23,244 bases of DNA, from IMG/VR virus record IMGVR_UViG_3300022200_003077, positions 1 through 23,244 of that record. One strand, 5' to 3'. The notes under the pieces are model-generated. The model was not told where the DNA came from. It saw only the letters and a list, made by a program, of their open reading frames with translations, and made no database searches. The position numbers and the translations under genes were made by a program. This DNA is from a virus. Of this stretch, positions 1-7,588 are shown piece by piece (the stretch's first letter is position 1; every line of letters starts with the position of its first letter).

Positions 1-8
1 GCAAAATG

Positions 9-23
9 CGTTAATAATATAAC
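9..23 (+). promoter_or_regulatory. Late-promoter-like motif, copy A (partial)
   Basis: CGTTAATAATATAAC lies directly before the ATG at 24. It matches the downstream block of the motif found before 13688, 16665, 17857 and 20620. The upstream ACAAA block would fall left of the window and cannot be read. Promoter function is inferred from recurrence only. Confidence 0.45.
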
Positions 24-584
24 ATGAATCAACAAGCACTTTTCATAACTCCAGCCGAAATCGTAAAATTTACGCCTATTGGTGGCAATGTAGATACCGA
101 CCGCTACATATACATTATATATGAGCAACAAAGGTATTTAATTGAAGACATAATCGGAACGGCACTATATGAGAAAATTGCAACGGACATCCTAAGCCAA
201 ACCCCGCTTACTGGCTTATATGAAACAGTACACGAAAACTATTTAAAGCCTATTTTATACAATGCCGTATTTAGCGAGTACGTTTTAACGGGGCAATATA
301 ACGTACAAGATAGCGGAATTTATAAAGCATTACCAACAAATAGCGAAAGCGCGCCTATTGATGAGGTGAGATTTTTTGCAAATAATTACAAAGCAAAGGC
401 AGATGTTTGGGTAGGTAGGTTGCAGAAATGGCTATGTGATGTAGGGGTGCAAATTCCAGAATATCAAGATGACCAACCAAATGACTTTGACCAGCACCCG
501 AATAGGGACGTTAATATAGTAGGCGGTTTTTACTTGCCAGGTCGCATGGTAAAAAAGTGGTATCATGAGGATATTTCGAGGTAG
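24..584 (+). CDS. Head-tail connector/adaptor-like structural protein
   Basis: This 186-residue soluble protein has no signal peptide or membrane segment. It resembles the DUF6712-type proteins of Bacteroidota phages (my recollection, not a search). Conserved-looking features are the N-terminal block around residues 8-45, a central LKPILYNAVFSEYV helix, and a tryptophan-containing helix at about 125-140. Such proteins sit between capsid and tail genes and probably act as head-tail joining or completion proteins. The gene starts 12-15 nt after the late motif CGTTAATA, so it may head a transcription unit that runs through the fibre and lysis genes. Its 3' end overlaps the next gene by 20 bp, which suggests translational coupling. 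The connector role is inferred from context and is not certain. Confidence 0.5.
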   Translation: MNQQALFITPAEIVKFTPIGGNVDTDRYIYIIYEQQRYLIEDIIGTALYEKIATDILSQTPLTGLYETVHENYLKPILYNAVFSEYVLTGQYNVQDSGIYKALPTNSESAPIDEVRFFANNYKAKADVWVGRLQKWLCDVGVQIPEYQDDQPNDFDQHPNRDVNIVGGFYLPGRMVKKWYHEDISR

Positions 585-1131
585 GACTGAGCCATGTAAA
601 GATGGTTTAGGTGGCGTTAAAAGGGTTTATTTATTCAAGTACTCACAGGAAGTAGCAAGGCAGGCACGAGGGCAAAGGGGCGTATCACTTACAAGCTATC
701 CACCTACTTTGGTTTATGCTTACAATGTGCAAGCGTCTAGTTTTAGCGAGAACCGCGCGCAGGATTTAGGCGATTGGTCGCAGTCATTTAGCGCGACTTT
801 GACAAAACAAACGCTATCGGACACCATAGAAATAGAAACGCTTATAGGTATTGAACTAGGGCTTATTATTGAGGGGTGGGATGGTTTATTTAGGCTTGTA
901 GGTGCAGAAAATGGCTGCAGAATTGAAAATGCAACGGCAGCAACGGGTGGCGCAAAAAATGACCTTAACGGGTACACCATTAGCATAGAAGCTAGTGAGC
1001 GTTACAAGTCGTTACTTTTTACAGATTTAGTGGCTGCAGGGTTTAGCATAGCAAGCGAAAACAATTATTTACTTAGCGAACTACTAGAAATACTAACAGA
1101 CGGGAACGCCAATAGGCTAATATACATATAA
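565..1131 (+). CDS. Phage structural protein, probable tail/virion component
   Basis: The protein has 188 residues. The N-terminal part (about 12-28) contains CKDGLGGVKRVYLFKY, a pattern I associate with a structural-protein family of flavobacterial phages. A beta-rich middle follows, including a LIGIELGLIIEGWDGLFRLVG block at about 93-113 (split here by its glycines). There is no enzymatic motif. The start overlaps the upstream gene by 20 bp and the stop overlaps the next ATG by one base, so the three genes form a tight operon. A role in the virion fits both the position and the fold. The exact part (tail tube, neck or fibre base) cannot be decided from sequence alone. Confidence 0.5.
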   Translation: MRIFRGRTEPCKDGLGGVKRVYLFKYSQEVARQARGQRGVSLTSYPPTLVYAYNVQASSFSENRAQDLGDWSQSFSATLTKQTLSDTIEIETLIGIELGLIIEGWDGLFRLVGAENGCRIENATAATGGAKNDLNGYTISIEASERYKSLLFTDLVAAGFSIASENNYLLSELLEILTDGNANRLIYI

Positions 1132-2747
1132 TGGCAGATAAATTATTTAGAGATTACTACAACGAGAAAACGGAAACAGGAAGCGTTCCCGCTGGTGGTA
1201 AATTATTGGTGCAAACAGGTGGTGCAACCGAACCGAAAAAGTTAGATATAGACTTATTGGCAACCGTTGCTAATTCCGTGCAAAAAACAGGTGCTACCGA
1301 CCAAATTATTGAAAGCACTTTGCAAGCGGAAGCATTCATTAAAGCAGGTGGAACTTCGTCGGAGTTTCTTAAAGCGGATGGTAGTGTAGATAGCACTTCT
1401 TTTTTAATACAAAACGAAAATCTAGCTTACGGGCAATCTTATTTAGATAATTTTAGAACGAGAATTTTAAACGATTTAGGTACTTCGCACCCTAGCACGT
1501 CGGCTTATGAGTTAGCAAACTTAAAGCAAAATGACTTGCTGCAAAAGGCATCTTTAATAGTAACGCCTAGCGCTACGAAAGCATCAAAACTTTACGCTAT
1601 TAAGCCACAAAATGCAGCGGGTGATTTAACCGTTGTAAGAGCAACTACCGCCACAAGAGTAAACGAGGACGGACTTATTGAAAGCGTTGCCGCAAACGTG
1701 CCTAGAATTGATTATACGGACGGTAACGGTAGTATTTTAGTTGAGCCGCAAAGGACTAATTTGTTGTTAAGAAGTGAGGAGTTTGATAATGCACCTTGGT
1801 CGAAAACTCAATTAACGGTTTCAAATAATACTGAGATTTCTCCTAATGGCACTTTGACAGCAGATACTGTGCAAACAACTGGAACTGCTGATATTCTTAG
1901 ACAAAATGTTTCAGTTACTTCTGGAAATACATACACCGCATCAATATTTTTAAAAAACATTGATGCAAATGATTTAGCTTTTGTTTTTGCAGGTGCGATA
2001 GCTACTATTGTTTTAAATATAGATTTAGTTAATAAAACGGCTTCTGTTGGGGTTGGCTCAATTATTAATTTTGGAATAGAAAATTATCAAAATGATTGGG
2101 TGAAAGTATTCGCGACTTTTACTGTAACATCAACTGATCCTTTACAATTTAGAATATCTTCATCAAGCACTAACTTAGTGTCATCTTACTACATATGGGG
2201 CGCACAACTAGAAGCAGGCTCAAACGCTACGTCCTACATTCCAACGGTAGCAAGTACGGTAACTAGAAATGCTGATGTGATTAGTAAGACTGGTATTAGT
2301 GATTTGATAAATGGTCAAGAGGGTACTATATTTTTAAATTCAGCCGCTCTAGCTAATAACACATCGGCAAGGTTTATAGAATTGAGAGGAAACACGGTCA
2401 GCCTTATAAACAATATATTTATTAGGTATGAGGGTTTTGCAAATAGGATAGCGTATTCTGTTTATTCAAATTCAGCACTTCAATGCAACATTAATTTTGA
2501 TTTAAATAGCCAGTCAGAATATAATAAAATGGCTTTTGTCTGGGCATTAAATAGGTTTGAAATTTGGGTTAACGGTAGTAAGGTTTCTGAAGATACACTA
2601 GGCATACCTCCAGCGGAAAATTTCATGAGCATAATAAATTTTTCAGATAGAAACGGAAATAATAAATTTGATGGAAATGTTAAAAGTTTTCAACTCTACA
2701 AAACAGCCTTAACAGACACCGAACTAGCAGCCTTAACAACACTATAA
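1131..2747 (+). CDS. Tail fibre / receptor-binding protein with lectin-like domains
   Basis: The protein has 538 residues. The N-terminal part (1-150) looks like a virion-attachment segment, with the fibre-type phrase GGTSSEFLKADGSVDSTSFL at about 74-93. Residues about 155-385 contain a jelly-roll carbohydrate-binding-like domain ending in YIWGAQLEAGSNATSYIPT, a motif common in phage and Bacteroidota lectin-like tails. The C-terminal part (about 388-538) looks like a concanavalin/LamG-type domain with the ending FQLYKTALTDTELAAL. It probably recognises host-surface glycans. Base use becomes visibly more AT-rich from about 1780 onward than in the first 600 bases, consistent with domain exchange at the receptor-binding end. 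Stop and next ATG are 1 bp apart. Confidence 0.75.
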   Translation: MADKLFRDYYNEKTETGSVPAGGKLLVQTGGATEPKKLDIDLLATVANSVQKTGATDQIIESTLQAEAFIKAGGTSSEFLKADGSVDSTSFLIQNENLAYGQSYLDNFRTRILNDLGTSHPSTSAYELANLKQNDLLQKASLIVTPSATKASKLYAIKPQNAAGDLTVVRATTATRVNEDGLIESVAANVPRIDYTDGNGSILVEPQRTNLLLRSEEFDNAPWSKTQLTVSNNTEISPNGTLTADTVQTTGTADILRQNVSVTSGNTYTASIFLKNIDANDLAFVFAGAIATIVLNIDLVNKTASVGVGSIINFGIENYQNDWVKVFATFTVTSTDPLQFRISSSSTNLVSSYYIWGAQLEAGSNATSYIPTVASTVTRNADVISKTGISDLINGQEGTIFLNSAALANNTSARFIELRGNTVSLINNIFIRYEGFANRIAYSVYSNSALQCNINFDLNSQSEYNKMAFVWALNRFEIWVNGSKVSEDTLGIPPAENFMSIINFSDRNGNNKFDGNVKSFQLYKTALTDTELAALTTL

Positions 2748-2748
2748 C

Positions 2749-3033
2749 ATGAACATATACAAACTAGTTTATACAGACAAAGAAACCGCAATCGCTGACT
2801 TAATAGCTAAGGGTGTTATTGATGAGCAGGGTTACACCAACGCAACGCAAGCAGTAGTGGAAATAGGTTTGATAGCTTTAACAGATGCGACATACGATGA
2901 GCAAGGCAATGAAATTACTCCAGCAGTTTTTGCAGACGGATACCACTACGATGTGATGAGTAGCGATGAGATAGTATTTGAAAGTGAGATAACAGTAACG
3001 AATCCAAAACACAGCTTCGCAGGCTTTAATTAA
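2749..3033 (+). CDS. Small tail-fibre-associated protein of unknown function
   Basis: This 94-residue acidic protein follows the fibre gene with a 1-bp gap and precedes a second fibre gene. It begins MNIYKLVYTDKETAIADLIA and contains an alternation of short beta strands. I associate similar small proteins with the fibre region of flavobacterial phages. Possible roles are a fibre-assembly chaperone or a small fibre subunit. There is no catalytic motif, signal peptide or membrane helix. The coding call is firm because of its length, spacing and conservation-like composition. The function is inferred only from neighbours. Confidence 0.5.
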   Translation: MNIYKLVYTDKETAIADLIAKGVIDEQGYTNATQAVVEIGLIALTDATYDEQGNEITPAVFADGYHYDVMSSDEIVFESEITVTNPKHSFAGFN

Positions 3034-3039
3034 AATAAC

Positions 3040-3597
3040 ATGGGGATAAAATCAAACATAGGACAAAGTTTAACCAACGATAACGTAGGCATTGGAGTAG
3101 TTCCAGTAGCAGGTACTAATAAATTACAGGTTGAGGGTAATGCCACGGTAAACGGTAATGTCGGAATAGGGACGGCTACACCAACTGGAAAATTGCAAAT
3201 TGATAAACCTCAAACTTCTGGAGTAGACTTCACAAATCCAAGCCTAAAATTAACTAGTATCACAGTAAATAATGAAGGTAGAACTTCTATAACTTTTCCC
3301 ACATCAAGTGTTGATTTATTTGGATTTTCTGTAAGCTCTTGGAGAGCTGGCACTAGCGGTGCAGATGGTAAATTTGAAATAGCAAGTCATGTTAATAATG
3401 CAACAGGGGTTTCTAGGTTTATAATAGACCAACTAAGCGGCAACTTAGGAATAGGAACAACCGCGCCAACGGAAAAACTACAAGTAAACGGCAAAATAAA
3501 AGCAACAAGTATAAACTTTACAGGGCTTCCAACAAGTCCAGTAGGTCTACAATCTGGTGATGTATGGAGTAACGCAGGAATTTTAACAATAGTATAA
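3040..3597 (+). CDS. Short tail fibre protein with GIGT-type repeats
   Basis: The protein has 185 residues. It carries repeats of the type xVGIGTxxPTxKLQV: NVGIGTATPTGKLQI at about 40-54, and LGIGTTAPTEKLQVNGKI at about 136-153. The N-terminus has a degenerate third copy (VGIGVVPVAGTNKLQV). These repeats are typical of fibre and adhesin shafts that form trimeric beta structures. The region between the repeats (about 58-125) is a different beta-rich insert, AT-richer than its flanks, which could be an exchanged binding domain. The gene lies between the fibre-associated gene and the holin, with 6-bp gaps on both sides. A structural fibre role is well supported. Which receptor it contacts is unknown. 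Confidence 0.65.
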   Translation: MGIKSNIGQSLTNDNVGIGVVPVAGTNKLQVEGNATVNGNVGIGTATPTGKLQIDKPQTSGVDFTNPSLKLTSITVNNEGRTSITFPTSSVDLFGFSVSSWRAGTSGADGKFEIASHVNNATGVSRFIIDQLSGNLGIGTTAPTEKLQVNGKIKATSINFTGLPTSPVGLQSGDVWSNAGILTIV

Positions 3598-3603
3598 TTA
3601 AAA

Positions 3604-4044
3604 ATGAACCACTTAATAACATTTATGAAGTTTATAGCACTCTACGCTTTAACACTTATTGCGCCTATACAGGGCTTACTACTTATCGCGGGTTTAGCCG
3701 TCTTAATGGACACTATTTTTGCGGTGTACTACTCAGTAAAAACAGCGGGCTGGGATAGCTTTAAAAGTACAAAGCTTTTTAATGTAGTTGTTAAGACGTT
3801 CTTTTATTTTGGAACTATAATCTTTGCCTATTTTATAGATACTCACGTGGTAAGCAATAACACTATACTAGGCGTGAACCTTTTAATTGCTAAACTTACC
3901 ACTATTTTCTGGATTTATATCGAGGTTAAAAGCATAGACGAAACCAGCGTAAAAATGGGAAACCCGTCTTTTTATGCAGTCGTTAAAAAGTTAATGGGCA
4001 GGCTCAAAGATTTAAAAAAGGATATTAACGAAATAGTGAAATAG
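3604..4044 (+). CDS. Phage holin
   Basis: The protein has 146 residues. Hydrophobic stretches lie at about 7-25, 27-45, 62-82 and 92-108, followed by a positively charged cytoplasmic-type tail (KKLMGRLKDLKKDINEIVK). This matches the multi-span holin families of Bacteroidota phages. Holins sit in the inner membrane and open it at a set time so the endolysin reaches the cell wall. The M15 peptidase gene starts 3 bp after its stop, and a spanin-like gene follows, which gives the classic lysis order. Topology was judged by eye. The number of membrane passes (three or four) is uncertain. Confidence 0.75.
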   Translation: MNHLITFMKFIALYALTLIAPIQGLLLIAGLAVLMDTIFAVYYSVKTAGWDSFKSTKLFNVVVKTFFYFGTIIFAYFIDTHVVSNNTILGVNLLIAKLTTIFWIYIEVKSIDETSVKMGNPSFYAVVKKLMGRLKDLKKDINEIVK

Positions 4045-4047
4045 CCT

Positions 4048-4419
4048 ATGAAACTAACTAAGAATTTTACGCGTGAAGAGTTTGACAGTAAAGACGGCTC
4101 AACTATGCCAGCCGACGTATTGCACAATATCCAAAAGGTAGCTAATCAACTGCAAGCACTCCGCGATGATTTAGGGCGTTCTATTACTATAAATAGCGGG
4201 TACAGGTCGCAAGCGCATAATAAGCGCATAGGAGGTGTTAAAAACAGCCAGCACACAAAAGGAACGGCAGCAGACATAGTGGTTTCTGGAATGAAGCCAA
4301 AGGACGTTGCAAAGGCGATTGAAACGCTAATTTCAAGGGGCGATATGTTACAAGGCGGAATAGGTGTATATCCTACGTTTGTGCATTACGACATACGCAA
4401 AACACGTGCGAGGTGGTAA
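4048..4419 (+). CDS. Endolysin, M15-family D,D-/L,D-peptidase
   Basis: The 123-residue protein matches the Peptidase_M15_3 family, zinc peptidases that cut peptidoglycan stem peptides. The zinc-binding signature SQHTKGTAADI supplies His69 and Asp76. The second site, FVHYDIR, supplies His113 and Asp115. The conserved INSGYRS segment is at 48-54. The length is normal for a single-domain phage endolysin. There is no signal peptide, so export depends on the holin encoded immediately upstream. The 3' end overlaps the spanin candidate by 7 bp. The assignment is firm. Bond specificity cannot be read from sequence. Confidence 0.88.
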   Translation: MKLTKNFTREEFDSKDGSTMPADVLHNIQKVANQLQALRDDLGRSITINSGYRSQAHNKRIGGVKNSQHTKGTAADIVVSGMKPKDVAKAIETLISRGDMLQGGIGVYPTFVHYDIRKTRARW

Positions 4420-4889
4420 GGGCTTTACTACTTGCTTTACTGCTTGCGGTTCTAGTTGGATGCGATAGCCTTAAAACCGCTCAGAAAACTAAACGCGACG
4501 TACAAACCAGCGAAACAATTAAAACGCAAACTAAGCGTGCTGGTGACACTTTACGCTTGCAAGTACCCAAAGTTACCTTTAGAGATACAACCATCGTTAA
4601 AACGAACTATATTAACCGTACCGAAGCGCGTATCGCGTACGACACAAACGGCAACGCCACAGTAGAATGTATAAGCGCGGAAATAAACGAACTACGCGAG
4701 GAAATACGCACGCTTTCAGATACTAGCAAAGAAAAAGAAAGCACAAAAGAAACCAGCTTCCAAAGTGAGGTAATTCTCTACGCGTTTCTAGGGCTTGCTT
4801 TGCTTATTGTGATAGTCGGAGTGGCGTTTTTTTGGGCTATGAGTAAACAAAGTTCACAAATACTTGCGGTTTTAAATAAAATTGCGTAG
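4413..4889 (+). CDS. Candidate unimolecular spanin (lipoprotein with C-terminal TM)
   Basis: The 158-residue product starts with GTG at 4413. This is the only start that keeps the signal peptide intact. Residues 3-17 form a lipoprotein signal with lipobox LVGC (Cys17). A polar, coiled-coil-prone middle region follows (about 20-118), then one membrane helix at about 121-142 (LYAFLGLALLIVIVGVAFFW) and a short cytoplasmic tail. A lipid anchor in the outer membrane plus an inner-membrane C-terminal helix is the topology known for u-spanins such as phage T1 gp11, which disrupt the outer membrane as the last lysis step. The position directly after holin and endolysin supports this. No sequence match to T1 gp11 is claimed; topology and context carry the call. 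Confidence 0.65.
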   Translation: MVRALLLALLLAVLVGCDSLKTAQKTKRDVQTSETIKTQTKRAGDTLRLQVPKVTFRDTTIVKTNYINRTEARIAYDTNGNATVECISAEINELREEIRTLSDTSKEKESTKETSFQSEVILYAFLGLALLIVIVGVAFFWAMSKQSSQILAVLNKIA

Positions 4890-4927
4890 TATTGCACTTT
4901 AATCTTTCATTTGTTTTTTGTTTTTTG

Positions 4928-4957
4928 AGCCTACTTTTGACCGAGTAGGCTTTTTTT
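4928..4957 (+). terminator. Rho-independent terminator after the lysis genes
   Basis: AGCCTACT pairs perfectly with AGTAGGCT (8 bp, 8-nt loop) and is followed directly by a run of T. It lies 38 bp after the spanin stop and closes the late fibre/lysis transcription unit before the metallophosphoesterase gene. Confidence 0.9.
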
Positions 4958-4987
4958 AAACAAAGAACTACCTAAAAAAACAAACAA

Positions 4988-5704
4988 ATGTCAAAACAAA
5001 TCAGACCACGATTAGAAAACGGTAAAAAACACGCGCACCTACATATCACAAAGCCAGAGCGTAGGATTTTAGAGATAGGCGATTTACATTGTCCCTTTGA
5101 TTTAGATGCGTACCTCCAGCATTGCATAGATACGTATAACAACTACAACTGCAATCAAGTTGTATTTATTGGCGATGTAATAGATAACCACTACTCTAGT
5201 TTTCACGAACAAGACCCCGACGGAATGGGTGGAAGTGATGAGTTGGACGTAGCAATAAACCGCTTACAGAAATACTACAAAGCGTTCCCCGTTGCTGATG
5301 TAATGATAGGAAACCATGACCGTATTATAATGCGCAAGGCTTTTAGTGGCGGGATTCCTAAGCGGTGGATAAAAGGCTTTAGCGAGGTTTTAGGTACTCC
5401 AGGGTGGAACTTTGTAGACCGCGTAATATACGACGGTGTTCAATACGTACATGGTGAAGCTGGAACGGCACGCAGCAAATGCAAGTCAGATATGATGAGT
5501 ACGGTACAAGGTCATTTGCACACGCAGATGTATGTAGAATGGGCAGTAGGTGCAAACTTTAAAATTTTTGGTAAGCAAATCGGCTGCGGAGTTGATCACG
5601 ATGCTTACGCGCTAGCCTATGCAAAGCGTGGTAAAAAGCCCGCTATTGGTTGTGGTGTTACAATAGGTGGACACACTTCGTTTAATGTACCTATGGAATT
5701 GTAA
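4988..5704 (+). CDS. Calcineurin-like metallophosphoesterase
   Basis: The 238-residue protein shows the metal-binding motifs of calcineurin-like phosphoesterases in order: GDLH (31-34), GDVIDNH (62-68), GNHD (108-111), His155 in the VHGEAGT segment, and GHLH (175-178). Two metal ions in such enzymes hydrolyse phosphoesters. Phage members act on nucleic acid ends or nucleotides, but the substrate here is unknown. The gene stands alone, after the terminator at 4928-4957 and before a host-type promoter at 5738-5767. No obvious TAnnTTTG box was found in its 98-bp upstream region, so how it is transcribed is unclear. Family assignment is firm. Confidence 0.85.
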   Translation: MSKQIRPRLENGKKHAHLHITKPERRILEIGDLHCPFDLDAYLQHCIDTYNNYNCNQVVFIGDVIDNHYSSFHEQDPDGMGGSDELDVAINRLQKYYKAFPVADVMIGNHDRIIMRKAFSGGIPKRWIKGFSEVLGTPGWNFVDRVIYDGVQYVHGEAGTARSKCKSDMMSTVQGHLHTQMYVEWAVGANFKIFGKQIGCGVDHDAYALAYAKRGKKPAIGCGVTIGGHTSFNVPMEL

Positions 5705-5737
5705 ATGTTAAAATTATGTTAAAGTAAAGGCATAGGG

Positions 5738-5767
5738 TTGCATAAGTTATAAATAGGTTTATATTTG
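5738..5767 (+). promoter_or_regulatory. Host-type Bacteroidota promoter for the early genes
   Basis: TTG at 5738-5740 and TATATTTG at 5760-5767 are separated by 19 bp, matching the Bacteroidota -33/-7 consensus (TTG and TAnnTTTG). It lies 23 bp before the ATG at 5791. It would let the unmodified host polymerase start the replication operon on infection. Confidence 0.8.
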
Positions 5768-5790
5768 CATATCACTAATTCAAAAATGAT

Positions 5791-6090
5791 ATGAAACAAA
5801 ATAAACATTTCCCACGTGTTACTACTATACACGAAAATAAAAACGGCGTTACCACAATCACCGTTAAGGACAAACTAAAAGAAGTTTATAACCTTGCAAG
5901 TGCTGGCGTTAAGCAATCCGCTGCAATAGCTACTGGTGTTAAATTGCCTAACTACTTACACAGCGATAAACCCGAAAAATTAAAGGAGCGCGTTAAGGCA
6001 ATTGAAACGGCACAAGCTAAACACGTACAGGATTCACAAGAAAGGTTAAACCAGATTAAAGTTATAGCGCATGAGGTTATCAGAGGTTAA
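5791..6090 (+). CDS. Small basic protein, first gene of the early operon
   Basis: This 99-residue, lysine-rich protein is not a family I recognise. Residues 5-25 look like a beta hairpin. Residues 28-60 include VYNLASAGVKQSAAIATGV, which could be a short helix-turn-helix. Residues 62-97 form a charged helix. It is the first gene after the host-type promoter, which is where early regulators or host-takeover proteins are often encoded. Its end overlaps the DnaA-like gene by 20 bp. A DNA-binding or regulatory role is a guess from composition and position. No catalytic motif is visible. Confidence 0.4.
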   Translation: MKQNKHFPRVTTIHENKNGVTTITVKDKLKEVYNLASAGVKQSAAIATGVKLPNYLHSDKPEKLKERVKAIETAQAKHVQDSQERLNQIKVIAHEVIRG

Positions 6091-6538
6091 GTCATTTGTA
6101 GAAGATTACTTTAGAGCAAATTTAAGAAGCCGACACAGGGGAACTAATAACATAAATGCAAGAGCAACCTATTTTAAATTAATACGCGAAAACACAAATT
6201 TAGCATTAAACGAAATAGGGCGTTCAGTTGGCGTTAATCATGCTACTGTTATAAATAGCTTAAAAAAGTTTGATATGTATCATAAGGATAGCGCAAGCGT
6301 AAGAGAGTGCTATGAAGATGCGCTAATACATTTTAAAATTAACACGGGTGTAAAAACTCAAGACTTAGAAGATTTTAAGCTAAGCAAGCCAATAGAAAAA
6401 GCGGTTAAGATTTTAAGCGAAATGACCGAATTAGAAGTAATAGAATTTTTACCACGAATAGAATTATATCACAAATCAAACATTAACAAAAAACAAAGAC
6501 AACAACAATGGCAACAACAAAAACAACAACAAGCTTAA
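6071..6538 (+). CDS. DnaA domain IV-like DNA-binding protein
   Basis: Of 155 residues, 30-66 match the helix-turn-helix of DnaA domain IV: an RATYFKLIREN helix, then NEIGRSVGVNHATVINSLKK, which parallels the IG-x-x-F/V-G-x-x-H-x-T-V signature that reads DnaA boxes. The ATPase domains of DnaA are absent. The protein may therefore bind DNA at the phage origin, or bind host DnaA boxes, without being a full initiator. The C-terminus ends in a glutamine-rich tail (about 140-154), whose CAA-rich DNA also encodes the start of the next gene in another frame (31-bp overlap). Neighbours are recombination and replication genes. The domain call is good and the exact function is inferred. Confidence 0.6.
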   Translation: MRLSEVKSFVEDYFRANLRSRHRGTNNINARATYFKLIRENTNLALNEIGRSVGVNHATVINSLKKFDMYHKDSASVRECYEDALIHFKINTGVKTQDLEDFKLSKPIEKAVKILSEMTELEVIEFLPRIELYHKSNINKKQRQQQWQQQKQQQA

Positions 6539-7014
6539 GAGAAAAGCTATTTAACGCAAAATCTGAAATAGGCAAAATTTCAAAGGATAGTACAAACCCT
6601 TTTTTTAAAAGCAAGTACTTCGATGTGAACTCACTTTTAGAACACGTCGAGCCAATTTTAAACAAGCACCGCCTTTTATTATTGCAGCCTATTATTGCTG
6701 GCAGCGTTAAAACCGAAATACTAGACATTGATAGTGATGACATAGTAGAGTGTGAAATATCTTTACCAGCAATTACAGACCCGCAAAAATTGGGCAGCTG
6801 CATTACCTACTACCGCAGATATTCGCTTCAGAGCCTTTTAGGTTTACAAGCTGAAGATGACGACGGTAACAGGGCAGCAAAGCCATCACCACCTAAAAGA
6901 GAAGTGCTTGACGAAAACCACCCAAAATGGCAACAAGCAAAAGCAGCCTTAAAAGCAGGAACTATAACGCTAGAAGCAATCAAAAATAAGTACGATGTCA
7001 GAGGGCAAATTTAG
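6508..7014 (+). CDS. erf: ERF-family single-strand annealing protein
   Basis: The 168-residue product matches the ERF superfamily, recombinases that anneal complementary single strands in phage recombination. The N-terminal helix region with NPFFKSKYFDVNSLLEHV lies at 30-47. The conserved core DPQKLGSCITYYRRYSLQSL at 91-110 leads into the acidic EDDDGN ending at about 116-121. The C-terminal 40 residues are a charged extension. The nuclease gene follows with a 20-bp overlap, and an OB-fold SSB-like protein follows that. Together they form an exonuclease-annealase-SSB recombination set. The assignment is firm at family level. Confidence 0.85.
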   Translation: MATTKTTTSLREKLFNAKSEIGKISKDSTNPFFKSKYFDVNSLLEHVEPILNKHRLLLLQPIIAGSVKTEILDIDSDDIVECEISLPAITDPQKLGSCITYYRRYSLQSLLGLQAEDDDGNRAAKPSPPKREVLDENHPKWQQAKAALKAGTITLEAIKNKYDVRGQI

Positions 7015-7588
7015 ATTTAGATGCCGCGCTAGTGGCTTAGGTAAAATAATGGGCGCGCGTGGTATGGGTAAGACTGGCGAAAGCTTTGTACAGGATTGGC
7101 TAAAAGAAAAGCTATACGGAACGCGCCGCGAGATTTACAGTAAGTACATAGACAAAGGAAATGAAAATGAAGATATCGCTATTGAAATGGCAGCGCACAC
7201 TTTAAATCACCCTATGCTATTAAAGAACGAAGATTGGTTTGAGAATGACTGGGTACACGGCACGCCTGACATCATTTTAGCCGATAGCGTAATAGATGTA
7301 AAATGTAGCTGGGATGCGTTCACGTTTCCACTATTTGAAACTGAATTACCTAATATGGATTACTACTGGCAGTTACAAGCTTATATGTGGCTCACTGGTA
7401 CAAGTTCGGGAAAAGTTGTATATTGCCTAACTGAAACCGATTACGAGCAACCGCAATATAAGGACGTGCCAGAAAGTTTAAAGATAAAAAGTTTCAATGT
7501 AGCGTATGACCCCGCTGCAATTGAAAAAATAAAGGAACGGGTCGAACAATGTAATAACTATTTAAACACAATTAACAAATGGAATTAA
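6995..7588 (+). CDS. YqaJ/lambda-exonuclease-like PD-(D/E)xK nuclease
   Basis: The 197-residue protein has the order of motifs seen in YqaJ-type viral recombinases: KGNENEDIAIE with a candidate acidic residue (about 54-64), HGTPDIILAD with Asp92, IDVKCSW with Asp101 and Lys103, and YYWQLQAYMWL with Gln126. These form a PD-(D/E)xK active site. Such enzymes resect dsDNA 5' to 3' to give the 3' single strands used by the partner annealing protein, here the ERF protein encoded just upstream. Its 3' end overlaps the SSB-like gene by 10 bp. The N-terminus is short, but the catalytic core is complete. Confidence 0.82.
   Translation: MSEGKFRFRCRASGLGKIMGARGMGKTGESFVQDWLKEKLYGTRREIYSKYIDKGNENEDIAIEMAAHTLNHPMLLKNEDWFENDWVHGTPDIILADSVIDVKCSWDAFTFPLFETELPNMDYYWQLQAYMWLTGTSSGKVVYCLTETDYEQPQYKDVPESLKIKSFNVAYDPAAIEKIKERVEQCNNYLNTINKWN

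Noticed and set aside
508-519. Sixth copy of the late motif (GACGTTAATATA within the first gene)
   Set aside because: It is inside a coding region with no gene start after it and no ACAAA block at the 18-nt spacing, so it is probably chance.
6483-6803. Minus-strand open frame of 106 codons
   Set aside because: It is the reverse of the ERF gene and the CAA-rich overlap. Its C-terminus is low-complexity valine/phenylalanine from reverse-read repeats, and the ERF frame is clearly the coding one.
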